DNA of 64,000 nucleotides from Neisseria sp. (GTDB taxonomy: Bacteria > Pseudomonadota > Gammaproteobacteria > Burkholderiales > Neisseriaceae). The position numbers and the translations under genes were made by a program. The notes beneath the pieces were generated by a model. It worked only from the letters and a program-made list of their open reading frames with translations, searched no databases and was not told the DNA's origin. The stretch covers positions 1-64,000 of the forward strand of contig JAUNTY010000008.1 of assembly GCA_030538415.1 (NCBI GenBank). Direction: 5' to 3'. This document shows positions 27,677 through 37,055 of the stretch, in pieces; position 1 is the stretch's first letter, and each line of letters opens with the position of its first letter.

Positions 27677-28651
27677 TTATCCTTTCTTTTGGCCGTAATG
27701 CCCGGCCAGCTGCTGCCAAGCCGCCTTGTCGGCTTCGCTGTCGACAGGCGGCAACACGATATTCAGATGCAGATACAAATCGCCCGCTTCCTTCGCCGGA
27801 ATGCCTTTACCTTTCAGGCGCAGCTTCTGACCGGTGCGGCTGTTGGCGGGAATATTGATGCCGAGTTTGCCCGCAGGCGTATCCACTTCCATCCTGCCGC
27901 CGAGCGCCGCCGTCCACGCCGCCACATCTACGCGCTGATGCACGTCTTTGGCATTGTCGACATACAGCGCTTCGCTGTGGTGGAAGCGGATTTTCAGATA
28001 CAGATCGCCGTTGCCGCCACCGTTGCCGCCCGGCAGACCCTGGCCTTTCAGGCGGATTTGCCGCCCCTCGGCGATGCCTTTGGGAATTTTCACCTGCAGG
28101 GTTTTGCGTTCATAAACCATGCGGCCTTCGGGCGTGAGCGTGGGCATGTCGATGCTGAGGCTGCGCTCGCTGCCGTGGTAGGCAGCGGCGACATCAATAG
28201 CCAATTCGGCATGCTGGTCTTCACCCTGCACCGGCCCGCTCCGATGCGGGCGGCCTCCCGCTGCTGCGCTGCCGAAGGCGGAAAAAATATCGTCGAAACG
28301 GAAATCTCCGCTGCCGAAAGGCTGGCCTTCGCCGAAGTGGCCGCCGCCGAAGTCGTGAAACTCATAGCCGTAGCCGCGCGGATCGAAGCCGCCTTCAAAA
28401 CCCGCACCGCCTGCGGCTTCCCTGCGGCCATACGGATTGGCCAGCATTTCATCGTATTCCGCGCGCTTTTCCGGGTCTTTCAAGGTGTTGTAAGCCAGGT
28501 TGATTTCGCTGGTTTTCTCGTCTGCATCCGCATCCTTGCTCACATCGGGGTGGTATTTGCGCACGAGTTTCCGGTAGGCCTTTTTGATGTCGTCTGCAGC
28601 GGCATCTTTGGCCACACCCAGCACTTCATAATAGTTTTTTTGGGTTGCCAT
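27677..28651 (-). CDS. cbpA: Curved-DNA-binding DnaJ-like co-chaperone
   Basis: CbpA works with DnaK and binds curved DNA in E. coli. From ATG 28651 (after AGGAAAG) the protein has 324 residues. It has a J-domain with HPD in RKYHPDVSKD (near residue 34), a Gly/Phe-rich linker (residues about 75-130), and two DnaJ C-terminal substrate-binding barrels. No zinc-finger cysteines are present, which separates it from DnaJ. The frame runs upstream to 28831 without support. Followed by cbpM. Confidence 0.92.
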   Translation of the reverse strand: MATQKNYYEVLGVAKDAAADDIKKAYRKLVRKYHPDVSKDADADEKTSEINLAYNTLKDPEKRAEYDEMLANPYGRREAAGGAGFEGGFDPRGYGYEFHDFGGGHFGEGQPFGSGDFRFDDIFSAFGSAAAGGRPHRSGPVQGEDQHAELAIDVAAAYHGSERSLSIDMPTLTPEGRMVYERKTLQVKIPKGIAEGRQIRLKGQGLPGGNGGGNGDLYLKIRFHHSEALYVDNAKDVHQRVDVAAWTAALGGRMEVDTPAGKLGINIPANSRTGQKLRLKGKGIPAKEAGDLYLHLNIVLPPVDSEADKAAWQQLAGHYGQKKG

Positions 28652-29018
28652 CTCTGCTTTCCTGAGGCTGAAAATCGATTGGATATTCGGACAATATAGC
28701 CGAACAACACGCAACAATACAAGGCGGATCGACTTAACTTTTATGAACCGGTATCGGGCTATAACACTGATTGATTGGAAAGCAAACGCCATCAGGCCGA
28801 AAAATACGGTTTTACTTTTCACCTTCACCAATGGCCAAAAAAGCAGACGTTGTGTCTTGCTGCAACCTTATTGGCATTTATATCCAATTTGTGCCGCACA
28901 TCCACTCAAAATTATCGACAACCCTGCTTTCAGACGGCCTAATCTGCCAACCGCATAATTTTAACAAATGTAAATCAAAGGTTAAGATTAGCCGTCTTGT
29001 CTATCGGAGCATCCCATC
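28652..29018. other. Divergent intergenic region
   Basis: It separates cbpA and the PheC-like gene and should hold both promoters. One DUS lies at about 28928. No recognisable operator, RNA or gene; small ORFs here have no support. Confidence 0.4.
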
Positions 29019-29789
29019 ATGAAAAAAACCGCCCTGTTTGTTTTGCTTGCCGCCGCAACCGCCACCGCGCAGGCGCAAACGCCCGACACCCTCGCCAAAG
29101 TGATGAACAGCAAGCAGCTGCGCGTGTGTTCGCCCGGCGATTACAAGCCTTTCAGCTTCGACAATCAGGGGCAATTCGAAGGCATCGACAACGATTTGAT
29201 GAACCGCCTGGCCCAAAGCATGGGCGCGGAAGTGGTGATGGTGAAAACCAGCTGGCCGAATCTGATGAAAGATTTCGGCAGCGGCAACTGCGACATCGGC
29301 GTCGGCGGCATTTCCATCACCCTGCCGCGCCAGCAGCAAGCTTTGTTTACCCAGCCTTATTTCACCAACGGCAAAACCCCGCTGGTGCGCTGCGCCGATG
29401 TGAAAAAATATCAGACGATCGACGCCATCAACCGCCCCGACGTGCGCATCGTCGCCAATCCCGGCGGCAGCAATGAAAACTTCGCCCGCACCGCGCTCGG
29501 CCGCGCCAAACTCACCATGCACCCCGAAAACCTGACTATTTTCGACGAAATCATCGCCAAACGCGCCGATGTGTTCGTTACCGAAGCAGCCGAAGCCATC
29601 GTGAAAACCCACGAACACAAAGGCGTGCTCTGCGGTGTCAACCCCGACAAACCGCTGCGCCCCGCCGAAAACGGCTGGCTGATTCCCAACCAGGATTTCC
29701 GCTTCAAGGCTTATGTCGACCAATTCCTGCATCTGGAGCAACTGTCGGGCAGCCTCGATACCACCATCAACCGCTGGCTGCCGCGTTAA
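29019..29789 (+). CDS. PheC-like periplasmic protein (cyclohexadienyl dehydratase or amino-acid binding protein)
   Basis: The 256-residue product has a signal peptide (MKKTALFVLLAAATATAQA) and the type II periplasmic-binding fold. It aligns by eye with Pseudomonas PheC, which turns prephenate into phenylpyruvate and arogenate into phenylalanine in the periplasm: GDYKPFSFD, VGGISITLPRQQQALFTQPYF with NGKTPL, ANPGGSNENFAR, HPENLTIFDEI and a C-terminal YVDQFLHLEQLSG. These segments are more PheC-like than in ordinary solute-binding proteins. No ABC permease genes lie nearby. Catalysis cannot be proved by eye. Confidence 0.72.
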   Translation: MKKTALFVLLAAATATAQAQTPDTLAKVMNSKQLRVCSPGDYKPFSFDNQGQFEGIDNDLMNRLAQSMGAEVVMVKTSWPNLMKDFGSGNCDIGVGGISITLPRQQQALFTQPYFTNGKTPLVRCADVKKYQTIDAINRPDVRIVANPGGSNENFARTALGRAKLTMHPENLTIFDEIIAKRADVFVTEAAEAIVKTHEHKGVLCGVNPDKPLRPAENGWLIPNQDFRFKAYVDQFLHLEQLSGSLDTTINRWLPR

Positions 29790-29810
29790 CCGCCGCCGGA
29801 TATCCGTTCA

Positions 29811-29849
29811 GGCCGTCTGAAAGAAGCCGCCGTTTTCAGACGGCCTCAA
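29811..29849 (+). terminator. DUS-pair terminator
   Basis: CAGGCCGTCTGAAA and TTTTCAGACGGCCT shortly after the PheC-like gene. Confidence 0.8.
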
Positions 29850-29886
29850 AATAACGGGTATCACGCCTGCCCGTTTTGTTCAGCCA

Positions 29887-29994
29887 TATAGTGAAAAACC
29901 TTAATTCCTACTACGGCGTTGCTGCGCCTAGCCGTACTATCTGTACTGTCTGCGGCTTGCTGCCTTGTATTAGAAATTAAATTTTTCCACTATA
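29887..29994. repeat. Correia-type repeat (TATAGTGGAA-like ends)
   Basis: Ends TATAGTGAAAAACCTTAATT and AATTAAATTTTTCCACTATA. The ends are closest to the classical gonococcal/meningococcal Correia end TATAGTGGATTAA; the core CTGTACTGTCTGCGGCTTGC is shared with the other copies. Confidence 0.88.
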
Positions 29995-30071
29995 GCCTGA
30001 AAGGCCGTCTGAAAAAACACCGGTTGCCGTCGCAGCATGTTATGCTTTTTCATTTGCCCAAGCCCGATGCC

Positions 30072-30746
30072 ATGACCCCGACCAGCCTGACCCTCTGCCA
30101 CAAAACCCTGAGCTTCTTTCCCGCCGCTGATTTTTCCGCCAATCATCCGCTGCTGCTGAGCTTTCTCGAAGCCGGCGAGGCCGCCGAATTCGCCGCGCTG
30201 CTGCCTGTCAGCATCAACCTGTTGGTGCTGCACGAGCCGGATTGGGAAGCCTCGTTCTCACCCTGGCCTGCGCCGAAAGCCTTCAAAAGCGCGCCCGATT
30301 TCAGCGGCGGCGCCGATGCTTATTTGACACTGTTGGACGAACACATTCTGCCCGAAGCCTTCGACACACTGTCTTTAACGCCTGTTTGGCAGGGGCTGGC
30401 CGGTTATTCGCTCGGCGGCCTGTTTGCCCTCTACGCCGCCTGCAAAAGCCGCCGCTTCAGCCGCACCGCCTCCGTATCCGGCTCGCTCTGGTTTGACGGC
30501 TGGCTGGAATGGATGCAGCAAAACCCGCCCGCCGCCCTGCCGCAAAAAGCCTATTTTTCCGTCGGCGACAACGAAGCCCGCAGCAAAAACCCGCGCATGG
30601 CCGTGGTGGAAACCAACACCCGCGCCGCCGCCGAATGCTGGCAAACCCTCGGTATCCGCACCACCTTCGAGCTGAATCCCGGCGGCCATTTCGAAGCCGT
30701 GCCGCAGCGAATGGCCAAAGCCGCGGCCTGGCTTTTGGCGGATTAA
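30072..30746 (+). CDS. Alpha/beta-hydrolase esterase
   Basis: A 224-residue alpha/beta hydrolase. The nucleophile elbow is GYSLGGLFALYAA, and the catalytic His is probably that of NPGGHFEAVP; an Asp/Glu lies in YFSVGDNEARSKNPRMA. The pattern resembles the esterase-D/IroE-type putative serine esterases that hydrolyse ferric-siderophore or thioester substrates, but the substrate is not evident. The frame opens at 29919 inside the Correia repeat, so a downstream ATG must be used; 30072 is chosen, 30042 is possible, and neither has a good ribosome site. Confidence 0.7.
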   Translation: MTPTSLTLCHKTLSFFPAADFSANHPLLLSFLEAGEAAEFAALLPVSINLLVLHEPDWEASFSPWPAPKAFKSAPDFSGGADAYLTLLDEHILPEAFDTLSLTPVWQGLAGYSLGGLFALYAACKSRRFSRTASVSGSLWFDGWLEWMQQNPPAALPQKAYFSVGDNEARSKNPRMAVVETNTRAAAECWQTLGIRTTFELNPGGHFEAVPQRMAKAAAWLLAD

Positions 30747-30860
30747 CGGGATATTTTTGAAAGAGATGCCTTTCAGGCCGTCTGAAAGCTGTTTAAAAAA
30801 GCAGACTGAAGCGCCAAGCCCGCTCTTTCAGCTGCAGGTCGAACAGTGATGTCCGACATT

Positions 30861-30900
30861 CTGAGGCCGTCTGAAAGATTGCTTTCAGACGGCCTTTTCA
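30861..30900. terminator. DUS-pair terminator between the esterase gene and nrdD
   Basis: TGAGGCCGTCTGAAAG and CTTTCAGACGGCCTTTTCA between convergent genes. Confidence 0.85.
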
Positions 30901-30949
30901 ACTTCCTTCTTTTCTTGTTTATCTTTTATCAACCATCACCGCAGCCAGC

Positions 30950-32731
30950 TTACGCCGCATCCCGATGATAATGCCGCAGCGCGTGCTCTTTGCGCCTGCC
31001 GCTGCTGAATGCCGACACGCGTTTCAGATAGCCGATAACGCGGGTGCCGTAGTCGATATCGTGGCTGCCGCAGGCGCTGCACGCTTGCAGGGTGCGTTTG
31101 TCGATATGATTGCATTCGTTGCAAATGGTGATTTTGACGTTGACGCAGAAATAGTTGCAACCGGTTTTGGCGGCGATGTCGAGCAGCGAGCGGTAGCCCG
31201 ATTGGCTCAGCGCTTCATCGAGGTTGAGGTGCAGCGCCGAGCCGCCGTCGAGCCAGTCGATGAGTTCGCGGCCATGCAGCAGGAATTTATCCAGCGCGTT
31301 GGTTTTGTCGTCTTCCACCACGTAGAAATACGAGTTGTAGCAGTCGCGCGCAACTTTATAGCCGTCGGCTTTGTCCCATTTGGCGTTTTTCACACCGAGG
31401 TTTTCGGCGGGCACGAATTCGGTGTTGAAGCGCACGCCGTAGTGTTTGCCCGCGGTTTTGTTGGCCTCAAAAATCACTTTCAGACGGCTTTGCACGAATT
31501 CGACGTATTCGGGGTTGTAGCCTACTGCGATGCCGTTGGCTTCCGCCGCTTCGGCCATGCCGTTGATGCCGATGGTGAGGAATTGCTTGTCGAGGGTGAT
31601 GAAGCCTGCGTCATACACCGGCAGCATCCCTGCGGCCTGATATTCTTCCATCAGCTTGCGGTAGGCGTATTGGTAGCGGTGCAGCTTGGCCACTTCTTCG
31701 GCCAAATCGCGGCCGTCTTGCTCGAGGCGGTTCATGTTCAGCGTAATCACGTTAATCGAGCCGGTGGCCACGCCGCCCGCGCCGAGGGTGTAGGAAAAGG
31801 TGCGGTCGTCAATCTGGTTGCGCAGGCGGCAGCAGGAAGCGAGCGAATCGGGATTGTCGGACAGGTAAACGAAAAACGAATTGCCCTCGGCCAGCTCTTC
31901 GGCCATTTCGTCGGCAAACTGCGTGTCTTTGCATTTGCCGTTGTCGGTAAGCATGGCGGCGGTCACCACCGGGAAAGTGAGCACCGATTTGCTGCGCTCT
32001 TGGTTAAACCATTTCAGGAAATAGTTTTGCAAGCGCGCCACGCTGCTCCATTCCGGCTTGGTGAAATCGGGGAACACAAAATCGCCGAACATGGCCTCGA
32101 AATAATGCCGGTCATACAGTGAAATATTCCAAAATACGCTCTGATAACCGCGTGCGGCGGCGGGCTGGTTGATGCTGTACACCACGTGTTGCAAGTGGTT
32201 GGCGACTTCATGCGCGTGGGTGTCGAGGTAATCGTCGCCGTAGTCGCGGCGGGCGAAATAGTCGAAATAAGTGAGAAACTCCACCGTTGCCACCGCCCCG
32301 GCAAATTGGGCGCTGATGGCAAACACAAGATTGATAAACGAGCCGCAAAACGAAGCCAGATGCTTGGGCGCGCCCGATTCGCCGCCGAGCTTGGTCAGCC
32401 CGTCGCGCAGAAACGGATACAGCGTCACCGACACGCAATAAGGCTTGAGGCTGGTTTCGTCGTGCACGTAAATTTCGTGCGCCTCAATCTGGCGGATGTA
32501 TTCCTGCGCCCATTCGTCGCCAAACAGCTCGCTGATTTTGCGGCTCACCTGCGCGCGGTTGACCTGCACCAGAAAATCCTTCATCAATTCGTTTTCCATG
32601 GTGGCGATGTTTTTATGCGTCACATTGGCATTGGCGTCCATTTTCGAGCCGTCGGCCGCGTTTTGCGCCGCGATGTAGTCGTCCATAAAGCGCAGTTTGC
32701 CGTTGAGTTGTTCGGGATGCAGCCGAATCAT
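30950..32731 (-). CDS. nrdD: Anaerobic (class III) ribonucleoside-triphosphate reductase
   Basis: NrdD makes deoxyribonucleotides without oxygen, using a glycyl radical produced by NrdG. The 593-residue protein has active-site cysteines in SLASCCRLRNQI, a zinc site from ICNECN and ACSACGSHD, and the radical glycine in TRVIGYLKRV near residue 567. An N-terminal ATP-cone is not evident, so it resembles the shorter T4-type reductases. It overlaps nrdG by four bases (ATGA) and follows it, the reverse of the E. coli order. Confidence 0.93.
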   Translation of the reverse strand: MIRLHPEQLNGKLRFMDDYIAAQNAADGSKMDANANVTHKNIATMENELMKDFLVQVNRAQVSRKISELFGDEWAQEYIRQIEAHEIYVHDETSLKPYCVSVTLYPFLRDGLTKLGGESGAPKHLASFCGSFINLVFAISAQFAGAVATVEFLTYFDYFARRDYGDDYLDTHAHEVANHLQHVVYSINQPAAARGYQSVFWNISLYDRHYFEAMFGDFVFPDFTKPEWSSVARLQNYFLKWFNQERSKSVLTFPVVTAAMLTDNGKCKDTQFADEMAEELAEGNSFFVYLSDNPDSLASCCRLRNQIDDRTFSYTLGAGGVATGSINVITLNMNRLEQDGRDLAEEVAKLHRYQYAYRKLMEEYQAAGMLPVYDAGFITLDKQFLTIGINGMAEAAEANGIAVGYNPEYVEFVQSRLKVIFEANKTAGKHYGVRFNTEFVPAENLGVKNAKWDKADGYKVARDCYNSYFYVVEDDKTNALDKFLLHGRELIDWLDGGSALHLNLDEALSQSGYRSLLDIAAKTGCNYFCVNVKITICNECNHIDKRTLQACSACGSHDIDYGTRVIGYLKRVSAFSSGRRKEHALRHYHRDAA

Positions 32732-33204
32732 GAGTTTCTCCTTGATGATTGGAACAAATGGTTGAGATTGGCGCCGGAGCGCAGGTCGGTAAATTGCTGG
32801 TTGGTATTGAGATTATCCAAACCGCCGCGCTCGGGCAGCCAGCGGCCGGTTTTCAAATAAGTAAGGTGCGGCAGCAGCGCGGGGCTCAGCTCTTCGCGCT
32901 CAAGGCCGGTATAAAGGCAGGTGTTCAGCCCTTCTTCGCGGGCAATGCGCAACATGCCTTCCAACAGCTCGCAATGCCATTCGCCGCCCATAAACAATAC
33001 GCAGCTGATTAGGCCGCGATATTGTTTCAGACGGCCTCGCAAATATTCCTCACTCAACACCGCGCCGCGCCCCGCTTTCCAGGTGCTGCTGCTGTGGCAG
33101 CCTTGGCAGCGCAGCGGACAGCCCGAGCAGAGAAACGCCAGCGACACTTCCCCCGGCACTTCCTGCCACACGATTTCTTCGGTTTCAAACCTGAGCACTT
33201 GCAT
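32728..33204 (-). CDS. nrdG: Anaerobic RNR activating protein (radical SAM)
   Basis: NrdG uses S-adenosylmethionine and a 4Fe-4S cluster to make the glycyl radical on NrdD. The 158-residue product has the cluster motif CPLRCQGC (Cys29, Cys33, Cys36) after SLAFLCSG, and VLFMGGEWH for SAM binding. I chose ATG 33204, which follows GAGGATAA; in-frame starts further upstream lie in the operator palindrome. It is the first gene of the nrdG-nrdD operon. Confidence 0.92.
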   Translation of the reverse strand: MQVLRFETEEIVWQEVPGEVSLAFLCSGCPLRCQGCHSSSTWKAGRGAVLSEEYLRGRLKQYRGLISCVLFMGGEWHCELLEGMLRIAREEGLNTCLYTGLEREELSPALLPHLTYLKTGRWLPERGGLDNLNTNQQFTDLRSGANLNHLFQSSRRNS

Positions 33205-33220
33205 CGCTTTATCCTCAATA

Positions 33221-33270
33221 AATACCATATCTAGTAGCAAAATATATCAATAACTACTAGATATGGTATT
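33221..33270. promoter_or_regulatory. Palindromic NrdR-like operator of nrdGD
   Basis: Two 17-base arms, AATACCATATCTAGTAG (33221-33237) and CTACTAGATATGGTATT (33254-33270), are perfect inverted repeats separated by 16 bases. Each arm holds a near match to the NrdR box core CWATATATWG: CCATATCTAG and CTAGATATGG. The box centres are 32 bases apart, about three helical turns, as known for paired NrdR boxes. An AT-rich -10-like TATATT lies between them on the minus strand. Confidence 0.7.
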
Positions 33271-33294
33271 TTAGGGATTTCCAGATTCTGTTTA

Positions 33295-33308
33295 CTGACC
33301 TAAATCAA
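33295..33308 (-). promoter_or_regulatory. Possible FNR half-site upstream of nrdGD
   Basis: The minus strand reads TTGATTTAGGTCAG, with a perfect TTGAT half and a partial second half compared with TTGATNNNNATCAA. FNR activation of anaerobic reductase genes is known in other bacteria; here it is inferred. Confidence 0.4.
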
Positions 33309-33369
33309 ATTTAGCCAAACCACTTTGTAAAACATTCATTATTGATGCCTATTTAATCAACGCCAAACA

Positions 33370-33404
33370 AAAGGCCGTCTGAAAGAAAACTTTCAGACGG
33401 CCTA
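33370..33404. terminator. DUS-pair hairpin
   Basis: AAGGCCGTCTGAAAG and CTTTCAGACGGCCTA, in the gap between nrdG and the DUF815 gene. Confidence 0.7.
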
Positions 33405-33429
33405 AACCGTAGCGTGGGCATCTGCCACC

Positions 33430-33497
33430 GTAGGTTGGGTTGTCAACCCAACATTGACAACACTCATGCGTTTTGTTGGGTTGACAACCCAACCTAC
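33430..33497. repeat. 24-bp perfect inverted repeat with GTAGGTTGGG ends
   Basis: Arms at 33430-33453 and 33474-33497 are exact inverted copies, beginning GTAGGTTGGGTTG and ending CAACCCAACCTAC, around a 20-base loop. Each arm itself contains TTGGGTTG..CAACCCAA symmetry. Seen once here; it resembles short TAGGTTGGG repeats scattered in many bacterial genomes. It lies just after the DUF815 gene on its strand and could act as a transcription stop. Confidence 0.8.
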
Positions 33498-33523
33498 AAA
33501 ATTTTCAGACGGCCTCCAAGCCG

Positions 33524-34390
33524 TCAATCAATCATCCGCTCTTGCGGCAAACGCCCCGCCCAATCGCAGGCAAACTGCCAAGCCGTGCGCCCCGAGCGGT
33601 TGCCGCGCATCAGCGACCAATTCAAAGCCGCCTGCCGCGCGGTGTCGTCAAACGGCAGGCCGAAATCATCCAGCCAATTTTCCACCGCTTGCAGATAATC
33701 GGTTTGGTCAAACGGATAAAAACTCAACCACAAGCCGAAGCGGTCGGACAGCGACACCTTCTCCTCCACTGCCTCTTTCGGCTGCACCTCGCCCCGCGCG
33801 CCCGTTGTCGCCAAGTTCTCATCCATATATTCCGGCATCAGGTGGCGGCGGTTAGAAGTCGCATACACCAGCACATTGGCGCAACGCTGCGACAAGCCAC
33901 CGTCGAGCGCGGTTTTCAAGGCTTTATAGGTGTCTTCGCCGCTCTCAAACGACAAATCATCGCAAAACACGATAAATTTCTCCTGCCGCTTTTCCAGCAG
34001 CGGCAGCAAAGCAGGCAGGCTGACCAAATCGGTTTTATCGACTTCAATCAGGCGCAAACCACGCCCCGCATATTCGTGCAACAAAGCCTTTACCAACGAA
34101 GATTTGCCCGTGCCGCGCGCACCCGTCATCAACACATTATTCGCCGGACGGCCTTCGAGAAACTGCTCGGTATTGCGCACCAACCGCCGCGTTTGCGCAC
34201 CCACCGCCGCCAAACGGCTCAAAGCGAAAGTGTGCGGATGCGGCAGACTTTCCAACACCCCGCGCCGCCCCACACTCTGCCAACGATATGCCAGCGCGCG
34301 CCAATCCGGCTCGGCGGTTTCAGGCGGCAACAAAGCATCGAGACGTTGCAACACCGATGCGGCGAGTTTGAAAAATTTGGCGGGTTTCAT
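33524..34390 (-). CDS. DUF815-family AAA ATPase
   Basis: A 288-residue AAA-type ATPase of the DUF815 family. Walker A is GARGTGKSSLVKA near residue 90 and Walker B FIVFCDDLSFE near 140, followed by sensor YATSNRRHLMPEY near 178. The N-terminal 75 residues are helical; the C-terminus (RTAWQFACDWAGR) is the lid. The cellular role of DUF815 proteins is not established. A DUS overlaps the coding sequence around 34150. No operon partner. Confidence 0.85.
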   Translation of the reverse strand: MKPAKFFKLAASVLQRLDALLPPETAEPDWRALAYRWQSVGRRGVLESLPHPHTFALSRLAAVGAQTRRLVRNTEQFLEGRPANNVLMTGARGTGKSSLVKALLHEYAGRGLRLIEVDKTDLVSLPALLPLLEKRQEKFIVFCDDLSFESGEDTYKALKTALDGGLSQRCANVLVYATSNRRHLMPEYMDENLATTGARGEVQPKEAVEEKVSLSDRFGLWLSFYPFDQTDYLQAVENWLDDFGLPFDDTARQAALNWSLMRGNRSGRTAWQFACDWAGRLPQERMID

Positions 34391-34496
34391 GCAGATTCCT
34401 TTTCAGAAACGCCATCCCCGCATGATGTTGGCGGGGGCGGCTTTTTATTGATTGAGCAGATAAGGATTATGCAGCGTGGGATGGAGACAAGCAAGG

Positions 34497-34534
34497 AAAG
34501 GCCGTCTGAAAACTGCTTTTCAGACGGCCTTTCC
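34497..34534. terminator. DUS-pair terminator
   Basis: AAAGGCCGTCTGAAAA and TTTTCAGACGGCCTTT with a short loop. It lies between the DUF815 gene start and the transposase remnant. Confidence 0.75.
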
Positions 34535-34574
34535 TTTATCTAACGTGAGTTCGGGATAAGCCAATTACTTTGGG

Positions 34575-35009
34575 AAAATAGAAATCTTTGATTATCCAGC
34601 AAGCGGTAATACGACCAAAATTCATTTGGCCGTCGATGCCGGTGGTAATCCTGTTGCGTTCAAGATCACGCAGGGGACGGTAAACGACATTACGACAGCG
34701 CCGGAATGATTGGAAGAGCTTGATTTGTCGCCAACCGAAATACTGAGTGCGGATAAAGGCTATGATTCGGATGCCTTCAGACAACAGCTTGCTGACAATG
34801 GAGTGAAGCCGAATGTTCCTTACAAAAAAGACAGGGAGCATTTGAATGTATCAATGGACTGGCACATGTATCAAATCAGGCATTTGGTTGAAAATACTTT
34901 TGAGAAATTAAAGAATTATCGCGGTGTTGTAACTCGGTATGGCCGTTTGAAAAAGCACTACGAAAGTACGGTTGCCTTGGTTTGTATTATGCTACGGTTG
35001 CCTTTATGA
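34575..35009 (+). pseudogene. IS5-family (IS427-like) transposase remnant
   Basis: The frame reads DYPASGNTTKIHLAVDAGGN, which holds the first catalytic Asp region, then hits a stop (TGA at about 34708) in APE*LEELDLSP. It continues with EILSADKGYDSDAF (second Asp), a canonical HLVENTFEKLKNYRGVVTRY (Glu region) and ends LRLPL. The N-terminal part of a normal transposase is missing. Both truncation and an internal stop make it non-functional. The terminal inverted repeats were not confidently located. Confidence 0.85.
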
Positions 35010-35016
35010 CAAGTGA

Positions 35017-36249
<1,233 letters not shown>

Positions 36250-36279
36250 GCAGCAGAGCCGGTGAAACACGATTCGGCT

Positions 36280-36315
36280 CAGGCCGTCTGAAAGCCCCGA
36301 TTCTTTCAGACGGCC
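36280..36315 (+). terminator. DUS-pair hairpin after adhC
   Basis: CAGGCCGTCTGAAAG and CTTTCAGACGGCC around an 8-base loop. Confidence 0.7.
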
Positions 36316-36354
36316 AAGACTGCACCGTTTAACCTCAAAAACAGGAGCCGAAAA

Positions 36355-36888
36355 ATGAACTTCATCACCGAAATCCCCGGCGCTGCCGATATTCAGGCCT
36401 ACGAACTGCAAGACCTGCTGGCGCACGAGCACCAAACCTGGACGGTCGACAAATCCCGCCCGGCTTTCCTGATTCTGCAACGCGAAACCAAAGACCCGCT
36501 CTACGACACCCGCGAAGATTTCTATTTCAGCGACCAAGGCGCGATGAAAGTGGTCAGCTTCGGCCTCAAGCTCGAGCACGAAGCCAACTGCCTGATGTTT
36601 CACTGGTATCTGATCGGCACCTACGGCTACTCGCGCATCCGCAACAGCCGCCCGGCCTTGTTAAAAGTCAACCAACAAGGGCACTTCACCGGCGAAGTGA
36701 TGCTGCCCTGCGCAGGTTCCATCGATATGCTCGAATGCCTGAAACAGGCCTTTACCGCCTACAAAACCGGCCACGGCTTCCGCGAAAGCGGCACCCAGAA
36801 AATGCGGGTCGACTACAGCCGCGTATTGCCCTGCGACGAAGCGGAACAGCCGATGCGCATCAACCCCGACGGCAGCGTTACCCGCTGA
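36355..36888 (+). CDS. Uncharacterised protein between adhC and estD
   Basis: A 177-residue soluble protein that I do not recognise. ATG follows a good AGGAG site. It has no signal peptide or membrane helix. Noticeable segments are QRETKDPLYDTREDFYFSD, GLKLEHEANCLMFHWYLIGTYGYSR and a cysteine in MLPCAGSIDMLECL. It is placed between two glutathione-formaldehyde genes on the same strand, so a link to aldehyde or thiol stress is possible but only by context. Its stop codon touches a Correia-type repeat. Confidence 0.75.
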   Translation: MNFITEIPGAADIQAYELQDLLAHEHQTWTVDKSRPAFLILQRETKDPLYDTREDFYFSDQGAMKVVSFGLKLEHEANCLMFHWYLIGTYGYSRIRNSRPALLKVNQQGHFTGEVMLPCAGSIDMLECLKQAFTAYKTGHGFRESGTQKMRVDYSRVLPCDEAEQPMRINPDGSVTR

Positions 36889-36994
36889 TATAGTCGGAGA
36901 TGTAGCTTCTGCTACGGCGTTGTCCCGCCTTGTCGTACTCTCCGTGCTGTCTGCGACTCGCCGCCTTGTATCAGAAGCTACATCTCCGACTATA
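36889..36994. repeat. Correia-type repeat (TATAGTCGGA subtype)
   Basis: Ends TATAGTCGGAGATGTAGCTT and AAGCTACATCTCCGACTATA are perfect 20-base inverted repeats, among the best-preserved pair in the window. It begins at the base after the stop codon of the preceding gene. Confidence 0.9.
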
Positions 36995-37055
36995 TCTTGT
37001 TCAGACGGCCTGTTAATATTCAAGCCGTCTGAAAACCATTTTCCGAAAGGCAACC

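Noticed and set aside
29919..30041. N-terminal extension of the esterase ([15 protein letters not shown]), which looks like a lipoprotein signal
   Set aside because: It is encoded by a Correia repeat, and the same string occurs in other copies, so the apparent signal is an artefact.
33430..33497. CRISPR-like repeat unit
   Set aside because: Only two copies, in inverted orientation; no direct repeats with spacers here or elsewhere in the window.
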